DNA from: an uncultured Pseudoxanthomonas sp.
GTDB taxonomy: Bacteria > Pseudomonadota > Gammaproteobacteria > Xanthomonadales > Xanthomonadaceae
Length of the DNA stretch: 55,009 nt
Direction of reading: 5' to 3'
Assembly: GCA_937975725.1 (NCBI GenBank)
Contig: CALJUL010000108.1
Coordinates: 1 to 55,009 of the forward strand
Part shown: positions 16,530 to 27,024 of the stretch, in pieces
How positions within the stretch are numbered: the stretch's first letter is position 1
Layout: each line of letters begins with the position of its first letter
Notes under the pieces: generated by a model
What the model was told of the DNA's origin: nothing
Database searches by the model: none
Seen by the model: only the letters and a program-made list of their open reading frames with translations
Translations under genes and position numbers: made by a program

Positions 16530-17299
16530 GCCAGCGCCTGCGGCAGGTCGAAGCGGCCTTCCAGCAACGCGCGCCCCAGCACGATGCCGGCGCAGCCGGC
16601 CTCGCGCGCGCCGGTGATGTCGGCCAGCCCGCTGACGCCGCCGGACGCCTGCACGCGCAGGGCCGGCGCCACCTCGCGCAGGTGCGCGTACAGCGCCAGG
16701 TTGGGACCGGTCAGCATGCCGTCGCGGGCGATGTCGGTACACAGCAGATGCTTCAGCCCCGCCTGCGCATAGCGCTGCGCCAGTTCATCGAGGGTCTCGG
16801 CCGCCGTCTCGGTCCAGCCGTGCACCGGCAGGCGCCAGGCGCCGGCATCGTCGCGGCGCGTGTCCAGCGCCACGGTGATGCGCTCGCTGCCGAACTCGGT
16901 CAGCCAGTCCATCACCGCCGCCGGCTGGCGCACCGCCAGCGAGCCGACCACCACCCGCTGCGCGCCGGCATCGAGGATGCGCGCCACGTCGTCACGGCCG
17001 CGCACGCCGCCGCCGGTCTGCACGTTCAGGCCAGTGTTCCGCGCGATTTCGCCCAGCAGCGGCAGCAGGGTGTAGCCGCCGGCGCGGGCCGCATCCAGGT
17101 CCACCAGGTGCAGCCAGTCGGCGCCCTGCGCAGCGTAGCGCGCGGCCACGTCCAGCGGCGCACCTTCATAACGCGTCTCGCGCGCGTAATCGCCCTGGGC
17201 CAGCCGCACCACGCGGCCCTCGCGCACGTCGATGGCGGGGTAGCGCTGGAAGGCCGCGCAGGCGCGCGCGGAGTCTTGCGGGGGATTGGCGACGTTCAT
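16523..17299 (-). CDS. hisA: ProFAR isomerase
   Basis: A 258-residue barrel enzyme that opens the ribose of ProFAR (Amadori rearrangement). Visible marks are the catalytic Asp in YPAIDVREGRVVRLAQGD, phosphate-binding TGGGVRGRDD and ASGGVSGLAD, and the second Asp in CTDIARDGMLTGPN. The ATG giving MNVANPPQD was chosen. It overlaps hisH by four bases and hisF by seven, so these genes are tightly coupled. Confidence 0.97.
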   Translation of the reverse strand: MNVANPPQDSARACAAFQRYPAIDVREGRVVRLAQGDYARETRYEGAPLDVAARYAAQGADWLHLVDLDAARAGGYTLLPLLGEIARNTGLNVQTGGGVRGRDDVARILDAGAQRVVVGSLAVRQPAAVMDWLTEFGSERITVALDTRRDDAGAWRLPVHGWTETAAETLDELAQRYAQAGLKHLLCTDIARDGMLTGPNLALYAHLREVAPALRVQASGGVSGLADITGAREAGCAGIVLGRALLEGRFDLPQALAC

Positions 17300-17895
17300 T
17301 GCACACCGTGTTTCAGGAAATTCTCCAGCAGCCGCGCGCCCACGCCGGCCGAGCGCTCGGGATGGAACTGCGCGCCGCCGACGCGGCCGCGCTGCACCAC
17401 CGCGGCGAACGGCCGGCCGTGCTCGCTGGCCGCCACGCAGTCGTCGCCGACCGGGGCGGCGTAGCTGTGCACGAAGTAGGCGTGGCTGCCGGCCGCGATC
17501 CCGTCCAGCAACGCATGCGAGCGACGCAGGTCGAGCGTGTTCCAGCCCATGTGCGGCACGCGCACGCCGGCGCCGGCCGGCAGCTTCGTCACCCGCCCCG
17601 GCAGCAGGCCCAGGCAGGGCGTGTCGTCTTCCTCGGAATGCTCGAACAGCAGTTGCATGCCCACGCACACGCCCAGCAGCGGGCGCTCCAGCGTGCGCAG
17701 CGTCTCCACCAGCGACAGTTCGCGCAGGCGCCCCATCACCTGCGCAGCGGTGCTGACGCCGGGCAGGATCACGCGGTCGGCCGCGCGGATCGCGGCCGCA
17801 TCGGTCGCCAGTTCCGGCTCCACGCCCAGCCGGTTCAGCGCGTAGCGCACCGAGCCGAGGTTGGCGCCGCCGGCATCGACCAGGGCCACGCGCAT
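17296..17895 (-). CDS. hisH: Imidazole glycerol phosphate synthase glutaminase subunit
   Basis: A 199-residue class I glutamine amidotransferase that feeds ammonia to HisF. The nucleophile elbow is LLGVCVGMQLLFEHSE (catalytic Cys). The His-Glu pair is in VGGAQFHPERSAG, and the oxyanion region is PGVSTAAQVMG. The start overlaps the stop of hisB by one base (TGATG). Confidence 0.96.
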   Translation of the reverse strand: MRVALVDAGGANLGSVRYALNRLGVEPELATDAAAIRAADRVILPGVSTAAQVMGRLRELSLVETLRTLERPLLGVCVGMQLLFEHSEEDDTPCLGLLPGRVTKLPAGAGVRVPHMGWNTLDLRRSHALLDGIAAGSHAYFVHSYAAPVGDDCVAASEHGRPFAAVVQRGRVGGAQFHPERSAGVGARLLENFLKHGVQ

Positions 17896-18968
17896 CACAG
17901 TGCTCCCTTGGTGGACGGCAGTTCCGCGCCTTCGCGCTTGATCGCCTGGCGCAACGCGCGCGCCAGCGCCTTGAAGCAGGCTTCGACCTTGTGGTGGTCG
18001 TTGTCGCCCTGCACGCGCAGGTTGAGGTTCAGGCCGGAGGCGTCGCACAGCGAACGGAAGAAGTGTGGCACCAGTTCGGTCGGCAGGTCACCGACGCGTT
18101 CGCGCCTGAACTCGCCCTCGAAGACGAAATACGGCCGCCCGCTGAAATCCAGCGCGGCGCTGGCCAGGGTCTCGTCCATCGGCAGGGTGAAACCGTAGCG
18201 TCCGATGCCACGCTTGTCGCCCAGCGCCTCCTTCAGCGCCTGCCCCAGCGTCAGTCCGGTGTCTTCCACCGTGTGGTGCTCGTCGATGTGCAGGTCGCCT
18301 TCGGCGCGCACGTCCAGCGCGAAGCCGCCGTGCTTGCCGATCTGTTCCAGCATGTGGTCGAAGAACGGCAGGCCGGTCTTCGCCACCGGCTCGGCCACGC
18401 GGTCCAGGTCCACGTCCACCCGGATCTTCGTTTCCTTCGTGTTGCGCTGGACCACGGCGCGGCGCGGCGCGTCGGCCAGTTCGTGGGCGATGCCGGCCCA
18501 GTCCCACTCGCCGCCGAACTGCGCGGTCTTCAACTGGAAGCCGCGGATCTTCAGGTTGTCGGCGAACTGGATGTCGGTGGGACGATCGCCGACCATCGCC
18601 GAACGCGCCCAGTCAATGGTCCGGTCCTGGAGGTAAGGCACCATCAGCCCGATGCCCGGCTTGCGCGTGGGCTTGTTCTCGTGCGGCCAGCTCTCGTCGA
18701 TCAGCACGTCGCGGAAACGGATGCCCTGGCTTTCGAACACCTGCATCATCAGGTCGTGCGGGCCGTCGAAGGAGGCGCGCGGGTAGTTCTCCGTGCCCAG
18801 CCCGTCCTGGTTGCTGACGATGACGAAGTGATAGCCGGCATCGCGCAGCTTCAGCAGCGCCGGGATCACGCCGGGGACGAAGCGCAGTTTCTCGTAGGCG
18901 TCGATCTGGAAGTCTTCCGGCTCCTCGATCAGGGTGCCGTCGCGGTCGATGAAGAGGATCGGAGTCAT
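17895..18968 (-). CDS. hisB: Histidinol-phosphatase / imidazoleglycerol-phosphate dehydratase
   Basis: A 357-residue bifunctional enzyme for two non-consecutive steps of histidine synthesis. Residues 1 to about 165 are a HAD phosphatase with FIDRDGTLIEEP, VSNQDGLGT and MVGDRPTDIQFADN. The rest is the dehydratase with two metal-binding motifs, DHMLEQIGKHGG and DEHHTVEDTG. The fusion is the gammaproteobacterial form. A 196-base gap holding one GTAGGAG-type palindrome separates it from hisC, the only sizeable break in the operon. Confidence 0.97.
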   Translation of the reverse strand: MTPILFIDRDGTLIEEPEDFQIDAYEKLRFVPGVIPALLKLRDAGYHFVIVSNQDGLGTENYPRASFDGPHDLMMQVFESQGIRFRDVLIDESWPHENKPTRKPGIGLMVPYLQDRTIDWARSAMVGDRPTDIQFADNLKIRGFQLKTAQFGGEWDWAGIAHELADAPRRAVVQRNTKETKIRVDVDLDRVAEPVAKTGLPFFDHMLEQIGKHGGFALDVRAEGDLHIDEHHTVEDTGLTLGQALKEALGDKRGIGRYGFTLPMDETLASAALDFSGRPYFVFEGEFRRERVGDLPTELVPHFFRSLCDASGLNLNLRVQGDNDHHKVEACFKALARALRQAIKREGAELPSTKGAL

Positions 18969-19105
18969 GGCTGTTCTTTCGTTCCGACGGCAACCCTTAT
19001 AAGAGGAACTTCTGCCCGCGCCTCGACAACACTGCCGTCCAAGCGACGCCGCAGTGCGCCGCTATGGCGAACGGTCGAATGCTTGGCCGGCCTCGTTGGA
19101 AATCC

Positions 19106-19130
19106 GGTCGTGGCTGAAGCCCCTCCTGCA
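19106..19130. repeat. Single GTAGGAG-type palindrome between hisC and hisB
   Basis: GGTCGTGGCTGAAGCCCCTC at 19106, continuing CTGCA, is a lone, slightly degenerate copy of the family. It lies within the his operon. Nearer hisB the minus strand carries TATAAG, which could belong to an internal promoter, but no matching -35 is present at normal spacing. Confidence 0.6.
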
Positions 19131-19164
19131 CGGAGGGCCAATAGAGGGATGGCAGATGCAATGT

Positions 19165-20247
19165 TCATGCGGCCGCCTCCTGTGCGTTCAACGCCGCCAG
19201 CACGCGATCGTTCTGGTCCGGCGAACCGATGGTGATGCGCAGCGCATCGCCGAGTTGCGGCGCGGCGCGCTGGTCGCGCACCACCACGCCGGCGGCCAGC
19301 AGCGCGCGGAAGGCGGATTCGGCATCGTCGAAGCGCGCCAGCAGGTAGTTGCCCTGCGAGGCGTACACGCGGTGCACGCCGGGCGTGGCCGCCAGCGCCG
19401 CGTGCAGGCGCGCGCGTTCGCTGCGCACCAGCGTCACCCGTTCGCGGGTCTGCGCCAGCGCGGCGTCCGACAGCCCGGCCAGCGCCAGGACGGCGCAGGG
19501 CGTCGGCACCGGGTACGGCGCCTGGCAGCGTTGCAGGACGGCGATCAGTTCCGCGCCGCCGATCACCGCGCCGATGCGCGCCGCGGCCAGCGCGTGCGCC
19601 TTGGACAGCGTGCGCAGCACGGCAAGGTTGGCGTGCCGGTCCAGCAGGGTCGCGGCCGAAGGCTGGTCGGCGAACTCGCCGTAGGCTTCATCCACCACCA
19701 CCAGGGCGCGGCCCACCAGCGCCTGCGCCAGTGCGGCGATGCCTTCCAGCGGGATCGCCGAGCCGGCCGGATTCGAGGGCGAGCACAGGAACACCAACTT
19801 GGCCCGTTGCGCCAGCGCGGCCTCGCGGATGGCGTCCAGGTCCGCGCCGAAGCCGGCCTCGCTGTCGACCAGCGGCACTTCCACCGCCCGCGCACCCTGC
19901 AGGCGCGCGCACACCGCGTACATGCCGAACACCGGCGGCGTATAGACCACCGCATCCTGCCCGGGCACGCACAACGCGCGCACCAGCAGGTCGATGGCCT
20001 CGTCGCTGCCGCGGCCGAGCAGCACCTGTTCCGGCGCGCAGCCGTAGACCTGCGCCAACCGCGCGCGCAGGGCCGGCGGCTGCGGATCGGGATAGCGGCG
20101 GCTGGCACCGTCCACGTCGGCGGGATTGGCCCAGGCCGATTCATTGGCGTTCAACCACACATCACCGCGCAGCGCTTCGCTGCGCGCAGACTTGTAACCG
20201 GCGAAATCGCGCAGGTCGGGCCGCACCAGCGGCAGCACGGCGCTCAT
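19165..20247 (-). CDS. hisC: Histidinol-phosphate aminotransferase
   Basis: A 360-residue class I/II PLP aminotransferase that converts imidazole acetol phosphate and glutamate to histidinol phosphate. NANESAW is near the N-terminus, LLGRGSDEAIDLL binds the cofactor phosphate region, SPSNPAGSAI and VVDEAYGEFA carry the conserved Asn, Asp and Tyr, and the Schiff-base Lys is in RTLSKAHALAAARIG. The start overlaps the stop of hisD by four bases (ATGA). Confidence 0.97.
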   Translation of the reverse strand: MSAVLPLVRPDLRDFAGYKSARSEALRGDVWLNANESAWANPADVDGASRRYPDPQPPALRARLAQVYGCAPEQVLLGRGSDEAIDLLVRALCVPGQDAVVYTPPVFGMYAVCARLQGARAVEVPLVDSEAGFGADLDAIREAALAQRAKLVFLCSPSNPAGSAIPLEGIAALAQALVGRALVVVDEAYGEFADQPSAATLLDRHANLAVLRTLSKAHALAAARIGAVIGGAELIAVLQRCQAPYPVPTPCAVLALAGLSDAALAQTRERVTLVRSERARLHAALAATPGVHRVYASQGNYLLARFDDAESAFRALLAAGVVVRDQRAAPQLGDALRITIGSPDQNDRVLAALNAQEAAA

Positions 20248-21560
20248 GCGGCCACCTCGCTCATGCGCAGCGCGACGGCGTTGGCGTGCGCGTCCAAGCC
20301 CTCGGCGCGCGCCAGCGCCAGCGCGCAGCCGCCGATGGCGCCGATGCCGGCGCGGCTGGCCGCCTGCACGCTGACGAAGTTCTGGAAGCTGGACACGCTG
20401 ACCCCGCTCCAGGCGCGCGCCGCGCCGCTGGTGGGCAGCACGTGGTTGGTGCCGCTGCAATAATCGCCCAGCGCTTCGGGCGTGTAGTCGCCCAGGAACA
20501 CCGAGCCGGCGGCTTCCACCCGCTCCAGCCAGTCGCGCGGCCGGCGCAGGGCCAGGATCAGGTGTTCGGGCGCATAGCGGTTGCTGATGGCGAAGGCGTC
20601 CTCCAGCGCGGCGACCTTGACCAACCGCGAGGCCGACAGCGCCGTGCGCGCGATGTCCGCGCGCGGCAGCGCCGCCAGTTGTTCGTCGATCTGCGCCTGC
20701 ACGCGCGCGATCAAATCATCGTCGTCGGACAGCAGCAGCACCTGCGAATCCGGGCCGTGCTCGGCCTGCGAAAGCAGATCGGCGGCGACGAAGGCCGCAT
20801 CGGCGCCGGCGTCGGCGATCACCAGCACTTCCGAGGGGCCGGCCGGCATGTCGATGGCCGCCGCGCCGTCCTGGGCGACCTGCTGCTTGGCTTCGGTGAC
20901 GAAGCTGTTGCCGGGGCCGAACAGCTTGTCGCACTTCGGCACGCTGTCGGTGCCCCAGGCCATCGCCGCGATCGCCTGCGCGCCGCCCAGCTTGAACACG
21001 CGGCGCACGCCGGTCAGTTGTGCGGCGACCAGTACGGCGGGATCGGCGGTGCCGTCCCTGCGCGGCGGCGTGCACAGCACCACTTCGCGGCAGCCGGCCA
21101 GGCGCGCGGGCACGCCCAGCATCAATGCGGTGGAAGGCAGCGGCGCGCTGCCGGCGGGCACGTACAGGCCCACGCGCGGGATCGGCCGGATCATGCGTTC
21201 GCAAACCACGCCGGGCGCGGTTTCCACTGCGTAGGGCTGGGCCATGCCGGCGCGGTGGAAGGCTTCGATGCGCGCGGCGGCCTGCTGCATGGCCTCGCGC
21301 AGCTCCGCGGGCACGGCGGCGTGCGCGGCGGCGAATTCCTCCGCGCCCACCTCGAAAGCGGCGAGCTCCACGCCGTCGAAGCGCGCGGTGATCTCACGCA
21401 GCGCGGCGTCGCCGCGCTCGCGCACGTCGGCCAGCAGCGCGGCGACCGCTTCGCGGGTGCGCTGGGCCACGGTCTGCACCGGCCGCGCCAGCAGCGCGGC
21501 GCGCGCGGCTTCGTCCAGTGCGTCCCAGTCGTAGCGCCGGGTGGAAGCGGGCACGCTCAT
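20244..21560 (-). CDS. hisD: Histidinol dehydrogenase
   Basis: A 438-residue zinc enzyme for the last two oxidations, histidinol to histidine. Conserved blocks include YVPAGSAPLPSTALM, KLFGPGNSFVTEAK, DMPAGPSEVLVIAD, LLSQAEHGPDSQ and RYAPEHLIL, which carry the zinc and base residues. The start overlaps hisG by four bases. Order and coupling match a compact his operon. Confidence 0.97.
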   Translation of the reverse strand: MSVPASTRRYDWDALDEAARAALLARPVQTVAQRTREAVAALLADVRERGDAALREITARFDGVELAAFEVGAEEFAAAHAAVPAELREAMQQAAARIEAFHRAGMAQPYAVETAPGVVCERMIRPIPRVGLYVPAGSAPLPSTALMLGVPARLAGCREVVLCTPPRRDGTADPAVLVAAQLTGVRRVFKLGGAQAIAAMAWGTDSVPKCDKLFGPGNSFVTEAKQQVAQDGAAAIDMPAGPSEVLVIADAGADAAFVAADLLSQAEHGPDSQVLLLSDDDDLIARVQAQIDEQLAALPRADIARTALSASRLVKVAALEDAFAISNRYAPEHLILALRRPRDWLERVEAAGSVFLGDYTPEALGDYCSGTNHVLPTSGAARAWSGVSVSSFQNFVSVQAASRAGIGAIGGCALALARAEGLDAHANAVALRMSEVAA

Positions 21561-22471
21561 GCCAGCGACCTCTCGACCGACAGCACCATCAGCCCCTGCG
21601 CGCCGGCGCGCTGCAATTCCTCCAGCCGCTGCCAGGTGACCGCACCGTGGCACATCGCCTGCAACGACAGCGGGCCGTCGCCGTCGCCCGGCAGCGTCAC
21701 CAGCGCGTCGGCGTCGGGCAGCAGGCGCGACAGCGCGGGCACGGTGTCGCGCTCGGCGCGGAACATCAGCAACTTGCTGTCCTTCAACTTCAGCACGCCG
21801 TCCAGGCGGCGCAGCAGCATGTCGGCCAGGCCGGCGCGGGCATCGTCGAAATCGCGCGCCGGGCCGGCCAGCACCGCTTCGCTGTCCAGCAGTGTCTCCA
21901 CCGGCTTGAGCTGGTTGGCCGCCAGGGTGGCGCCGCTGGAAACCAGGTCGCAGATCAGGTCGGCGGTGCCCAGCTTGGGCGCGATCTCGACCGAACCGGA
22001 CAGCTCCACCACCGCCGCGTCGATGCCGCGCGCCAGCAGCCACTGGCGCAGTACGGACGGATAGCTGGTGGCGATGCGCAAGCCGCGCAGTTGTTCCGGC
22101 CCGGTCCATTCCCAGTTTTCCGGCACGGCCAGCATCAGCCGGCAACTGCCGAAGCCCAGCGGGCGCAGTTCGCGGTACGCCTGCGGCAGGCCGAGCAGCG
22201 CGCGTTCGCCGGCCTGCTCGTCGAGTTCATTGCGGCCGACGATGCCGAAGTCGCAGACGCCGTCGGCGATCAGGTTGGGGATGTCGTCGTCGCGGACCAG
22301 CAGCAGGTCGACCGGCAGCGATTCGCCGTAGCAGAACAGCTTGTCGCGGCTTTCGCGCCAGCTCAACCCGCAGGCGGCCAGCAGCGCGCGCGCCGGCTCG
22401 GCCAGGCGGCCGCTTTTCTGGATGGCGATGCGCAGACGCTCGCGCGTCGCGGAGGCAAGGGGCGGACTCAT
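21557..22471 (-). CDS. hisG: ATP phosphoribosyltransferase, long form
   Basis: A 304-residue enzyme making the first committed step, ATP plus PRPP to phosphoribosyl-ATP. The catalytic domain begins RLRIAIQKSGRL and has DFGIVGRNEL and the PRPP loop in ADLICDLVSSGATLA. A C-terminal domain of about 80 residues after SKLLMFRAE is the long-form regulatory domain, so histidine feedback inhibition is expected. The ATG has no strong Shine-Dalgarno sequence and starts nine bases after the regulator gene, so it is probably read by coupling. Confidence 0.96.
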   Translation of the reverse strand: MSPPLASATRERLRIAIQKSGRLAEPARALLAACGLSWRESRDKLFCYGESLPVDLLLVRDDDIPNLIADGVCDFGIVGRNELDEQAGERALLGLPQAYRELRPLGFGSCRLMLAVPENWEWTGPEQLRGLRIATSYPSVLRQWLLARGIDAAVVELSGSVEIAPKLGTADLICDLVSSGATLAANQLKPVETLLDSEAVLAGPARDFDDARAGLADMLLRRLDGVLKLKDSKLLMFRAERDTVPALSRLLPDADALVTLPGDGDGPLSLQAMCHGAVTWQRLEELQRAGAQGLMVLSVERSLA

Positions 22472-22480
22472 GGGGAGGAC

Positions 22481-22819
22481 TCAGTGGGAGGCGGTGGCCG
22501 GGGCGGCCTGCTGGCGCTGCACGGCGGCGGCGTAACCGCCGGCACCGCGCTCCAGCGTGCGGGCGACGCGCCCGATGGTGGTGACGCTGACCTGGGTGAG
22601 GTCGTGGATCTCGCGGTAGGGCACACCCTTGAGCAGCAGCGGCACCACCCGCCAGCGGTCGGCCATGGCCTCCAGCTCGGCGGGGGTGCACAGATCCTGG
22701 AGGAAAGCCTGGACGTCGTCCGCACGGTCCAGCGCGGCCAGCGCGCCGGAGAGGGCGCGGAGGGCGGCGGTGTCCTGCGGTTCGTCGATGGCGGGGCGAC
22801 GCTTCAAAGGGCGATCCAA
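22481..22819 (-). CDS. YerC/YecD-family TrpR-like regulator heading the his operon
   Basis: A 112-residue protein of the TrpR fold. The recognisable part is AFLQDLCTPAELEAMADRWR followed by the helix-turn-helix YREIHDLTQVSVTTIGRVAR, very like B. subtilis YerC, which is known only as a TrpR-related protein. The start is TTG and lies on the edge of a 24-base perfect palindrome, with no Shine-Dalgarno sequence; a leaderless transcript or an internal start is possible. It is the first gene before hisG. I infer that it binds the palindrome and controls itself and the his genes, with histidine or a related metabolite as a possible effector. That role is not proved by sequence. Confidence 0.85.
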   Translation of the reverse strand: MDRPLKRRPAIDEPQDTAALRALSGALAALDRADDVQAFLQDLCTPAELEAMADRWRVVPLLLKGVPYREIHDLTQVSVTTIGRVARTLERGAGGYAAAVQRQQAAPATASH

Positions 22820-22841
22820 TGTATTAACGCGTTAATACATT
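22818..22841. promoter_or_regulatory. 24-bp perfect palindrome, probable operator of the his operon
   Basis: The half-site AATGTATTAACG is followed directly by its exact reverse complement CGTTAATACATT. The inner 18 bases, GTATTAACGCGTTAATAC, have the same length and outer GTA/TAC as the E. coli trp operator GTACTAGTTAACTAGTAC. The neighbouring gene encodes a TrpR-like protein. The palindrome overlaps that gene's TTG start, and an extra ATTAAT follows on its upstream side. AT-rich sequence is rare in this region, so it stands out; it could also contain the -10 element. Confidence 0.75.
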
Positions 22842-22948
22842 AATGGATCGTTCCGCCTCCGGTCAAGGGCCCGTCCCGCCCACGATTTGCGTTGGTACCG
22901 GCAGGCCCATCGAGACGACCCGCCACGGGACTGGAGCGGTCAGGACGC

Positions 22949-24853
<1,905 letters not shown>

Positions 24854-24944
24854 TTCCACACTGTCCGGAAAGCAGCAGCCGCCAAGGATTACGCGGATGA
24901 ACGCGGATGAGGTGACAGGGATGCTATCCCTCTCCTCCTCCCCT

Positions 24945-25106
24945 TGTAGGAGCGACGCAAGTCGCGACCGATAAGCCCGGAAAGGCGTTTCGACACGGAT
25001 CAAAGCGGATCAGAGCGGATAAAAGGAAAACGCCTTATCCGTGTGCATCCGCTCTTATCCGTGTCCCCGTTATGGATTTTCCCTGGCGCGACTTACGTCG
25101 CTCCTA
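24945..25106. repeat. Composite palindromic repeat element 3 (GTAGGAGCGAC type)
   Basis: TGTAGGAGCGACGCAAGTCG at 24945 (to about 24970) faces its reverse form at 25086-25106. Inside are CACGGATCAAAGCGGAT-like words and their inverse around TTATCCGTGTGCATCCG. The gap 24854-25133 holds only this element plus one extra outer GGATTACGCGGATGAACG copy. It lies between two convergent genes. Confidence 0.8.
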
Positions 25107-25133
25107 CGTCACGGAGGAAGAGAGCCGCCGGGC

Positions 25134-27023
25134 TCAGCGGTTGCGGACGGCGGCGAGCAGGTCGCCGGATTCGACCAGGCTCACGGCAGCGGCGACTTCG
25201 CCGTCCAGGGCGCGGTCGCGGTCGAGGAAGGGGATCCTGGTGCGGATCGCGGCGTGCGCCACGGCGACGGCGTGGCCGGGGCGGAATTCGTCGGTGGCCG
25301 CCAGTTCCATGCGCAACGCCTCCACTTCTTCGACGAAGGCCTCGCGCCCGGGTGCGCCGGGCAGCGGGCCGCCGGCAACCTTGGCCGCCAGCGTCTGCGC
25401 ATCGGCGCGGCGCGCCAGGTCGCGTGCCACGTTGATCATGTCGCGACGCAGGTCCAGCGCCTGCGCGGCCGTGTACAGCTCCAGCGCCAGCACCTTGCCC
25501 AGGTCCCGCACCATCGCCAGCACGTGACGCGCCTCGTTGGCGCCCATCGACACGTGGTCCTCGGCGTTGGCGCTGGTCGGCACCGAGAACACGCTGGCCG
25601 GATGCGCGCGGCTGGCGAGATCGTTGACGATGGCCGCGGCGGTGTACTGCACGATCATGTGGCCCGATTCGGTGCCGTCTTCGTTGCCGATCAGGAACGC
25701 CGGCAGGCCGTCGTTGGTGGCCGGATCGACCAGCTTGTTGAGGCGGCGCTCGCTGATCGACGCCAGCGTCGGGATCGCCGCCTTCACGTAGCTCATCGCC
25801 AACGCCAGCGGCATGCCGTGGAAGTGGCCGGCGGAAATGACCTGCTCCTCGACGTGCTCGGCCTGCTTGTCGGGGAACACCAGCGGGTTATCGGTGACCG
25901 CGTTCAGTTCGATGTCGAGCACGCGCCTGGCCTGCGCCAGCGCATCGCGCACGGCGCCGTGCACCTGCGGGATGCAGCGCAGCGAATAGCTGTCCTGCGG
26001 CTGGTGCTTCTTGCCGCCACGGAACGGCTTGAAGCGGCGGTAGAACTTCTCGCGGCCGTGGCGCTGGTCGCTGGGCACCCAGTCCCAGCCGATGTCGAAG
26101 CGCAGTTGCTGCGCCTCCGCGGTGTCCCAACTGCCGGGCAGCCAGGGCCGGAACTTCGGCACCAGATGGTAGGGAATGTCGGCCAGCGTGGAGCCGTCCA
26201 GCAGATCGCGCAGGCGCGCGGCCACATGCACCTGGCCCGGATGCGGGCGCAGCGCGTGCACTTCCTCGGCGAACGCGCCCAGGCGGCCGGCGAAGGCGTC
26301 GAGAGTCATCGCCGCGGCCAGGTCGGCGGTGTCCAGCAGGTTGTCCAGCCGGTACGTCGCCAGCACGCCCATCGCCAGCATCTGCGCGGTGCCGTTGTTC
26401 AGCGCCAGCCCTTCCTTGTACGACAGCGTGACCGGCGCCAGGCCGGCGCGCGCCAGCGCTTCCGCACCGGCGATGCGCTCGCCCTGGTAGAAGGCTTCGC
26501 CACCGCCGAGCAGCACGATGGCCAGGTGCGACAGCGGCGCCAGGTCGCCGGAGGCGCCCACCGAACCCAGCGCCGGCACCACCGGCACGATGCCGGCGTT
26601 GAGCATCGCCGCCAGCGCCTGCAACGTCTCCACGCGGATGCCGGAATGGCCCTTCAGCAGCGTGTTGATGCGGATGCCGAGCATCGCGCGGACGATCTCC
26701 GGCGCCATCGGCTCGCCCACGCAAACGGCGTGGGTGACGATCAGGTTGTGCTGCAACTCCTCGTGCAGCGAGCGGCCGGACTTCGCCGCGCCCGGCAATT
26801 CGTCGCGCAGCGGATGCGCGCCCAGCAGCTTGTCGGCGTTGCTGCCGAAGCCGGTGGACACGCCGTAGATCGGCTCCTCGCGACGCACCTGCTCGGCCAG
26901 GAAGTCGGCCGCGCGCGCCACGTCCTTCAGTGCGCGCTTGTCCAGTTCCACGCTGGCGCCGAAGGCGATCTCGACCAGCCTGTCCCGGGTGAGCGACGCG
27001 CCGTCCAGCAGGATCGGTTTCAT
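25134..27023 (-). CDS. Histidine/aromatic amino acid ammonia-lyase family, unusually long
   Basis: A 629-residue MIO-type lyase, over 100 residues longer than ordinary HutH (about 510). The Ala-Ser-Gly that forms the MIO cofactor is at 157-159 (GSVGASGDLAPLSH). Tyr53 (YGVSTGFG), Asn210 (ALNNGTAQ), QPQDSYSLRC and the Glu in ANAEDHVSMG are kept. The substrate-selectivity pair is Thr97-His98, close to the Ser-His of histidine lyases and unlike the Phe-Leu of phenylalanine or the His-Leu of tyrosine lyases. An insertion of about 57 residues (around 283-339) sits just before the YSLRC motif. The usual GNFH is GHFH. No hutU, hutI or hutG is near; hisS precedes it by one base. Histidine deamination is the best guess; a polyene-pigment-type lyase or aminomutase is possible. 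Confidence 0.8.
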   Translation of the reverse strand: MKPILLDGASLTRDRLVEIAFGASVELDKRALKDVARAADFLAEQVRREEPIYGVSTGFGSNADKLLGAHPLRDELPGAAKSGRSLHEELQHNLIVTHAVCVGEPMAPEIVRAMLGIRINTLLKGHSGIRVETLQALAAMLNAGIVPVVPALGSVGASGDLAPLSHLAIVLLGGGEAFYQGERIAGAEALARAGLAPVTLSYKEGLALNNGTAQMLAMGVLATYRLDNLLDTADLAAAMTLDAFAGRLGAFAEEVHALRPHPGQVHVAARLRDLLDGSTLADIPYHLVPKFRPWLPGSWDTAEAQQLRFDIGWDWVPSDQRHGREKFYRRFKPFRGGKKHQPQDSYSLRCIPQVHGAVRDALAQARRVLDIELNAVTDNPLVFPDKQAEHVEEQVISAGHFHGMPLALAMSYVKAAIPTLASISERRLNKLVDPATNDGLPAFLIGNEDGTESGHMIVQYTAAAIVNDLASRAHPASVFSVPTSANAEDHVSMGANEARHVLAMVRDLGKVLALELYTAAQALDLRRDMINVARDLARRADAQTLAAKVAGGPLPGAPGREAFVEEVEALRMELAATDEFRPGHAVAVAHAAIRTRIPFLDRDRALDGEVAAAVSLVESGDLLAAVRNR

Positions 27024-27024
27024 G

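Noticed and set aside
18969..19030. Internal promoter before hisB
   Set aside because: TATAAG occurs on the minus strand, but the only TTGTCG-like -35 is more than 20 bases away.
25134..27023. Phenylalanine or tyrosine ammonia-lyase
   Set aside because: The selectivity pair is Thr-His, not Phe-Leu or His-Leu, so a histidine-like substrate is more likely.
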